A stretch of DNA of 64,000 nucleotides from Annona cherimola (Eukaryota > Streptophyta > Magnoliopsida > Magnoliales > Annonaceae). A program made the position numbers and the translations under genes. The notes beneath the pieces were generated by a model that saw only the letters and a program-made list of their open reading frames with translations, was not told the origin of the DNA and ran no database searches. The first letter of the stretch is position 1. Every line of letters starts with the position of its first letter. Where the stretch lies: the NCBI GenBank assembly GCA_030490835.1, contig CM059972.1:14547764-14611763 (forward strand), read 5' to 3'. Shown in pieces: positions 57,939-64,000 of this stretch.

Positions 57939-58734
57939 TGTTGTGCCTCAGTGGTGCAGGACATGACCTTAGAAGTTGGGTATTCCTGGGTTCGAGTCTT
58001 CCCAGCAGCATTTTCGAAGTGGTGGCGTTGCAAGTTTCCCCCAGTTTGTGGGAGCGCCGTCTAGGGGTGTTAATGGTCATGGTCAACCCGTTAACCCGCT
58101 CGTTCAACCCGTTAATAAATGGGTTTGGGTTGAGATTTTTGAATAAATGGGTTATGATCCGCCAACCCGTTCAACTATTTAATTAAATAAACGGATTAGG
58201 GTTGAGGTTTCGCAACCCGTCAACCCGTCCAACCCATTTATTTAACTCGTCCAACCCGTTCAACCCGTATAACTCATTTAATATAATATATTATAATATA
58301 TATATAATATTTATAATAGGAATTGACATTAAAAAGATGACTTGAGATTGACGCTGATGTTTTCAAGCTAAAATAAATTAAATTCAGGTATGTTAGCTTC
58401 AAATTATTTAATTTATTTAAATTTACAGATTTTATTGAAGATTTTTAGCATGAAAATTAGTAACAAACACAACCCGTTAACCCGTTTATTAAATGGGTTG
58501 TAAATGGGTTAGGGTTGAAGTTTTTTAAATGAGTTAATAAACGGATTAGGGTTGAGATATATTAAATGGGTTAGGATTAGGATTAGGCTCCAACCCGTTC
58601 AATCCGATCCGTTAACACCCCTAGCGCCGTCCACCGGTGGGAAATATTAGAAATAGTAGATAATTGTTAGCAAATTGTAAAAATGATTGTAATACCAGTT
58701 AAGATTGTAATATATGAATACTCATAAAAAAAAT
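57939..58734 (+). mobile_element. tRNA-derived SINE (~226 bp) split by a hAT MITE
   Basis: GTGCATCTTTT flanks both ends (57,928-57,938 and 58,735-58,745). The head has an A-box-like TGCCTCAGTGGTGCAGG and B-box GGTTCGAGTC (57,989-57,998), and the tail is A8. A 562-bp hAT MITE plus its 8-bp duplication lies inside; without them the SINE is about 226 bp. Two independent target duplications date the order: SINE first, MITE second. Confidence 0.9.
58062..58623. mobile_element. hAT-type MITE (562 bp) inside the SINE
   Basis: Perfect 8-bp duplication GCGCCGTC (58,054-58,061 and 58,624-58,631). Ends TAGGGGTGTTAA and TTAACACCCCTA are perfect inverses. The arms are filled with short CAACCCGTTAACCCG-type and GGGTTAGGGTTG-type repeats. 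Confidence 0.92.
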
Positions 58735-58745
58735 GTGCATCTTTT

Positions 58746-59158
58746 GAACTTTTTCAAAAGTTTTTAAAATTTTGCATTTAAAAATTTGAAAAAAATGTAT
58801 TTAGATAAGATAAAAAATTGCGAAAATATTTATATAGATTAATCTAAGTTGAACCAATATATCCGTAAGAAACATTTTAAAAACAAAGCATGTAGTTTGC
58901 AACGTAAGTTAACTAACTTACACACTAGTATATATAATCATATCACTATCTTGGAAATATTTTGTCCAACCATGTATTTTCTATAGAGTCATGATAAAGT
59001 TAACCAGGTCATCACCTTTCTTCAATAAATCTCAAATTAAAACATCGTATCGATTTTTAATTGATTATTCAATTTAAAAATAAACGTAAAATACAACAAT
59101 TGTTAAAAAATCTATACACATCGAATATAAAATCATATCTATGGTAAATGTACAAGTT
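58746..59158. other. AT-rich spacer, no gene seen
   Basis: A short inverted AT-rich fragment near 58,745-58,850 may be a foldback relic. Nothing else is recognisable. Confidence 0.4.
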
Positions 59159-59159
59159 A

Positions 59160-59452
59160 AGGGGTGTGCTTTGGGAGTGATAAAAATTTTTAGATGAAAA
59201 TTTTTTAGTGTAAAAATTTTTAAATTAGAAGAAAATGATGCAATATAATAAGGACAATAATAGGAAAAAAAAATAAAGTCAAAATAAACAAGTTAGTTGT
59301 ATAAAAATTAATTGAAAGGTAGAATAATTTTTTTTTGATGAAAAAAGGTAGAATAATTGAATGAAAGATTAAAAATAAAATTATTAAAAATAAAATTTTA
59401 AATTAAAAATTTTAAATTTGAAAATTTTTTGTTTGAAACGAACACGCCTTGA
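59160..59452 (+). mobile_element. Tourist-like MITE copy
   Basis: Begins GGGGTGTGCTTTGGG and ends GAAACGAACACGCC, with the family core GATGCAATATAATAAGGACAATAATAGG and AACAAGTTAGTTGTATA. TAA precedes it; the right flank TTG does not match. Confidence 0.65.
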
Positions 59453-59917
59453 ATGATGCAATATACTGTCAATCACTACAAGTAAAACACCATAATAGTA
59501 ATAAAACATTATTAAATATAGATAGTATGATAAAATTATTAAAATAAGTTACCTATTGAAAATTCTATTTGTAACTTCAACGGTTAAAAATAAGTCGGAC
59601 CACCCGACGCAATTTGCATCCCCTATATCAAATCAAGCAAAAGACAAGCTTGGATGGGCATGCATGGAGTGGCGAAGCATCTTGTCAGTGGAAGATGCAT
59701 TCTTACAGCTCCGCGTGAATTTAAAAGTCTTGGTTTTCAGCCTTATGCATCGGTCTTTTCAGGTCTTCCTATCAGGTCATTTTCGGTCCGGGCCCACAAC
59801 ATGCGGTGCTTTTTAATCTTTAATCTACAAAGGATCCGCTGCCTTCTTCTCTGATATTTATGCATCCTGATATTCTAATATTACACTGTAGTATATTCAC
59901 TATCTTCACACAACCGG

Positions 59918-60120
59918 AGAAAATTCATCATAATCCCCGGAATTCCTGCGAATGAAATTATGAAACCCCCACAAAAGAAGGCTAAATTATGAAAACCCCG
60001 TGAAAGGGGAGGAGAAAATTCATCACAATACCCCCAGCTCTAATGAATGAAATTATGAAAACCCCTCACAAAGGAGGACTAAATTATGAAAACCCCACAA
60101 AAGGGGACTAAATTATGAAA
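59918..60120. repeat. ~100-bp imperfect tandem repeat with AAATTATGAAAACCCC sub-units
   Basis: GAAAATTCATCAYAATMCCC starts two units (59,918 and 60,011). CTAAATTATGAAAACCCC recurs at 59,982, 60,071 and in shortened form to 60,120. The units carry CACAAAAG and AAAGGGG hairpin-like pairs. No gene. 59,453-59,917 is plain spacer. Confidence 0.75.
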
Positions 60121-60138
60121 AAAATTTATACATGAAAG

Positions 60139-61856
60139 TAGAGGTGCAACTTAGGCTTATGAAATTGGGGTTTACCTCAACCCTAACCTTATTTATAAAA
60201 TATAACTCTAACCCTAACTCTATATGTAAAACCTAAATCCTAACCCTATTTTTGAAAATCGAGTTCGAGTTATAATTTAAGTTGCTAAATTTACATTTTA
60301 TTTAAGAGTGATAGGTTTAAAATTTTATATGAATGTATAATAATAACAAATTATATAAGTAAACATAATAATATACAGTCAAACCACATATTTTTAAAAA
60401 ATATAACAATAAAGAAAAAGAGTGATCTTGTTAGCCTGGGCTAAACAAATGTCCTGCACCTCAAAAAGCTCATTTATAATAACTTTTTTGTTTTCCTTTC
60501 CATACACTTGTTTAGCTAAGTGTATTTAACATATAACCAAGTTTTACCATTTTTGGATATATGTATCTATTTTTTTATATTTTTAAACATTTGTGTGTAT
60601 ATGTATTTAAAATATCTTTATCTTTAAAAATCTAAAAAAACATATACACATATCTAAAAATTGTAAAACTTATTTTATACATTAAATACACTTAGATAAA
60701 CAGTGTATGAAGAAAAAAATAAAAAATTATTGTAAATAAGTTTTTTAAAATAGACTAAGTGAGACATTTGCTTAGCCCGGGCTAATAAAATCATTCATCT
60801 ATAAAGAATATCTTTAAAAAAATTAACATAAAAAATAAGATAAATGAAAAAGATTATAGAACTAAAAGATAAATATAAATGAAAATAATATACTTTATTT
60901 ATAATATAATTACAATATGTCAAACATGTATTTATAAATATAAATAACATAAAATACAAAAACATAAAGAAATATTATTTAGATATTATGTATAAAATAT
61001 ATTTTATAATACATATAAAATAGAAATTGGGCTCGGGTTCTTTGGATTTGGGTTAACTTGAATTCTAATCCAATCACTTTACAATTGGGTTCATGTTCTT
61101 CAGACTCGGGTTGTAGAAAAGCAAGTTCTAACACCGTTAAAAATTGAATTTTGCGGGCCCAATTTGGGCTCAACCTGACCTAAGTTGCACCTATGGGTGC
61201 AACTCGGGCTCATAAAACTCGGGTTCACTTCGACCCTAACCCTAACTCTATTTGTAAAACATAAACCCTAACCCTATTTTTGAAAATTGAGTTCGGATTG
61301 AATTTCGGGTTGAAATTTATATTAATGAATTTATATTTTATTTAAAAGTGATAAGTTTAGAATTTCATATAAATAAATAATAATAACAAATCATGTAAGT
61401 AAATATAATAATATATAATCAAACTACATATTTGTTAAAAATTAGTAATATAAAAAATATTTTTAGAAAAAATTTAACATAAAAAATAAGATAAAAGAAG
61501 AAAATTAATGAGTGCAAAAGTAAATGATAGAAATAAAAATAAATATAAATGAAAATAATATACTTTATTGATAATAAAATTACAATATGCCAAACATATA
61601 TTCAAATATAGATATAATAACATAAAATATGAAGAATATAAAGAAATATTATTTAAATAGTATGTATATAATATATTTTATAATAAATATAAAATGGAAA
61701 ATCGGGCTCGGGTTCAGGTTCACTTGAACCCTAACCCTTTTATATTTTACAATCGGGTTCTTCGGACTCGGGCTCTACAAGTTCGGGTTATGGAAAAGTA
61801 AGTTTCAACACTGTTCAAAATCGGGTTCGGCGGACCCGGCCCAAGTCGCACCCATA
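60139..61856. mobile_element. Tandem dimer of a ~664-bp hAT-type MITE
   Basis: Unit 1 is 60,139-61,193 and unit 2 is 61,192-61,856, joined at GTTGCACCTATGGGTGCAAC, where the two ends share TA. The outer flanks CATGAAAG (60,131-60,138) and CATGGAAG (61,857-61,864) match 7 of 8. There is no duplication at the junction. Unit 1 contains a 383-bp foldback element; removing it with its 9-bp duplication leaves 663 bp against 665 bp for unit 2. The interiors align (GTTCGGATTGAATTTCGGG-type text, ACCCTAACCCTA runs). Confidence 0.82.
60418..60800. mobile_element. Mutator-type foldback element (383 bp) nested in the hAT dimer
   Basis: The arms GTTAGCCTGGGCTAAACAAA and TTTGCTTAGCCCGGGCTAAT are inverted. 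Interior arms read TAAGTGTATTTAACATATAAC and complement. The flanks ATAAAGAAA (60,409-60,417) and ATAAAGAAT (60,801-60,809) match 8 of 9. Confidence 0.75.
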
Positions 61857-61864
61857 CATGGAAG

Positions 61865-63055
61865 GGGATTCAAAGAGTTACCACGCAACCACAAGGCTCG
61901 CGCCAAATCTAGTATTTTTTTATTCTTGCGTCTCAACATTTTTTTTATGATGAAGTCCGAAGATATTCTTCTAAATCGAAGAAGATAATCCAGGTGACAT
62001 TTGATAATGTGGGTTTTTGTAGGATTATAGAATTGCGCGGATAATAAAAAATGAAATATGTTGAGATTTGGTTGATTGATGCGAAATAAATAGAATTGTT
62101 TGAGGGATAAGTAAAATTTTAAAAAAATTATTAAATGAATAAATGAGCAGCAGGGAAATAGGGATGATAAGACGCTTCCCACCCTATCCCACTTTTGTCG
62201 TTTACAAATGTTTCCCTTCTTTAATCTAAGAAATTTAAAGATACCATTCTACCTAAGAACCAGGGATATAAAACTCTTAAATAAAAAGATGAGGATGCTC
62301 TCATTAAATAAGGGATACAAAGCCCCAAGACTCAAACACTCGTTGGAGCTGCAGCTGACAATAGTGTTACCAAGCAAGAATCTGCTTAGTTGGCAAAGGA
62401 TCTGATATTTATTTTTATGTAAATGATGGATGTTGGAGTTAAGGTAGGGTTGCCAGATAGATAGACAAATAGATAGAGGCTTCGTCCCTTAATTTTGGCC
62501 ATATTCAAACATTTTGATTCATTTGTTCTGAGCCACCCAATATGTCTTTATTCACACATTTAAGTATGAATTTAAATTGTCTTAATTAATATTATTAATT
62601 TTTTAATCATATTGTCCATCTTAGAGGCCACTGAATTTGCTCAATATTTAAACTTTTATCTTCCACTTATACTACTCTATGTACTTCTAGTGTACACTCA
62701 CGATCAGCTGCCCGAGCATGTGACCATTAATATTATTAAATACAGATATGTTGTTTTACGATGGTCCTGCTCCTGCGTACTTCAAAACCGCGTGCGACGC
62801 GGCTTCTTCCCCCTGTTTGAGCTTTTTTATGAAATCCGTCTTCTCTGACAAATAGCCGTGAATTTTGACATATGGATACTGAAAATGGTCTGTTGTGACT
62901 TTTGATGGCCAAGTTGATGGCCAAGTGACCGCTTTTGAGTGAAGTAGAACTGCCCTAAGGCGACAGTGCTGTACTGTGTTGCGCCACATAAGAGGAAGCC
63001 TGCGAAGTACGTCCTTGCCGTCTGGTGTCAAGGAAAGACGAGATTCCAGTCGTAT
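61865..63055. other. Spacer, no gene seen
   Basis: AT-rich to 62,740. 62,740-63,050 is more GC-rich with short ORFs on both strands (109 codons at most) that I do not recognise. A direct repeat of TGATGGCCAAGT occurs near 62,910-62,930. It could be a decayed gene or element fragment. Confidence 0.4.
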
Positions 63056-63057
63056 GC

Positions 63058-63305
63058 TAGCCTCCATGCTCCCGCATACATGCATTTATTTATTTTTTTG
63101 AATTTTTTTTTATAACACTATTAATTTAGGTGTATTTAATATGTATATAAATTTTTACTATTTTTGAAGTATTTTAGATATGTATTTTTTATTTTTGAAA
63201 ATCAGTAACATCTTAGTAATTTACACACCTAAATTAACACTTTTGTAAAGAAAATTTCAAAAAAAATAAAATAAATGGGTGAATGCACCCGGGAGCATGG
63301 AGGCT
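63058..63305. repeat. Foldback MITE of the ACACCCGGGTGCA family
   Basis: AGCCTCCATGCTCCCG opens and CGGGAGCATGGAGGCT closes, a perfect 16-bp inverted end. The arms carry TAGGTGTATTTAATATGTATA and complement. No clear target duplication. Confidence 0.7.
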
Positions 63306-63364
63306 TCCATGCTCTCGGGTTCAACATCCACCAAGAACTGTAGTCCTGCCGCAGTTGGGTTGCA

Positions 63365-63705
63365 ATTGTATGCACCCGAGTGCATTGATATCGACACCCG
63401 AGTGCATTGATATCGACCATTTTTTTATTTTTTCAAAAAAAATTTTATATAACGGTTAATCTATGTGTACTGAACATATATATCAATTTTTACTAATTTT
63501 CGAGATTTTTAGATATTTTATTATATTTTTAAAAATCAATGGTATTTTTAGTAATTTGATTTTTAAAAATCTGAAAAAATATATAAAAGTCTTAAAAATG
63601 ATAAAAATTAATATATATATTATAAATACACCAGCAGCTTCCTGAACAAATTTTCAAAAAACATAAAACAAATAGGTGTAGCAAACACGGGTGCGGTGTC
63701 GGCTG
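63365..63705. repeat. Foldback MITE copy with a 22-bp tandem duplication at its left tip
   Basis: The left tip holds two exact copies of a 22-bp unit starting ACCCGAGTGCATTGATATC (about 63,376-63,419). The right tip ends AGCAAACACGGGTGCGGTG. The interior arms TTACTAATTTTCGAGATTTT and complement match the 41,878 element. Confidence 0.65.
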
Positions 63706-64000
63706 ACTGTTAATCCGCATACGTCGCTTTCTAACCGGGACATATGAGGATAACTGCCATCATTTCCATGATCTGGAGCAGAAAGCCATTACTAGCAACA
63801 ATGGCAGCTGAATTACACATCCACCGTATTCGTTTGATCAACCACAACTTTATCCATCGATCCGAACCGTTAATTGCTTTCCGAATCACGAGAATATACT
63901 TGTTTGGAAGTTCCTTGTGCGACGGATGGTCCATTTAGGCTAATACAAGCACAATTTATAATTGCAGATTGCAGATTTGCTTCTTTTTTTTTGAAATATA
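63706..64000. other. Window end, no gene seen
   Basis: Short ORFs on both strands at 63,731-63,938 overlap each other and show no motif. Confidence 0.4.

Noticed and set aside
60180..61275. AACCCTAACCCTA runs resembling interstitial telomere repeats
   Set aside because: Plant telomere units are CCCTAAA. These runs are short, degenerate and confined to the hAT MITE arms.
62756..63085. 109-codon minus-strand ORF as a gene
   Set aside because: No recognisable motif, an overlapping ORF in another frame, and no promoter or intron evidence.
1..64000. CRISPR array, phage, or prokaryotic operon
   Set aside because: No short regularly spaced identical repeats. The genes are spliced and the mobile elements are plant types.

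Overview
This is nuclear DNA from a flowering plant. The evidence is two spliced genes for plant membrane transporters, an Athila-type LTR retrotransposon, plant LINE, SINE and MITE remnants, and very AT-rich spacers. I cannot name the species. Only two host genes are visible, and everything else is transposon-derived or unassigned AT-rich sequence. There is no operon, CRISPR array or prokaryotic feature, and I did not find a new biochemical system. The unusual content lies in how repeats are nested, duplicated and folded.

Layout. 1-1.5 kb: a duplicated AT-rich block with Tourist-like MITE copies. 1.64-2.69 kb: the 3' end of a LINE on the minus strand (zinc-binding RT-tail plus RNase H). 2.70-3.14 kb: a long-TIR element. 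4,346-15,562: a complete, very young Athila (Ty3/gypsy) retrotransposon with 2,192-bp LTRs, a tRNA-Asp primer site and one uninterrupted 1,802-codon gag-pol ORF. 15.8-25.1 kb: DNA-transposon debris, including a multi-level nest at 19,445-22,608 and tandem foldback elements at 23.97-24.69 kb.

Host genes. 25,619-34,651 (+): a nine-exon MFSD5-like major facilitator gene (458 aa) whose introns carry a MITE and a degraded gypsy element. 34,947-37,892 (-): a three-exon Nodulin-like/NFD4-type major facilitator gene (557 aa). The two genes converge with 295 bp between their stop codons. They belong to different transporter families, and I see no evidence that they share a pathway.

38-64 kb: a repeat landscape with clear insertion signatures. 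It holds a LINE 3' end with a 16-bp target duplication (40.2-41.3 kb) and a second LINE RNase H fragment split in frame by a hAT MITE (46-47 kb). It also holds three tRNA-derived SINEs, one of them split by another hAT MITE. Mutator-type foldback elements with 9-10-bp target duplications are present, as are at least seven hAT-type units with 8-bp duplications, two of them fused as a tandem dimer. A degenerate ~100-bp tandem array occupies 48.7-49.96 kb.

All boundaries were read by eye. Family names rest on motifs, terminal repeats and target duplications, not on database searches.
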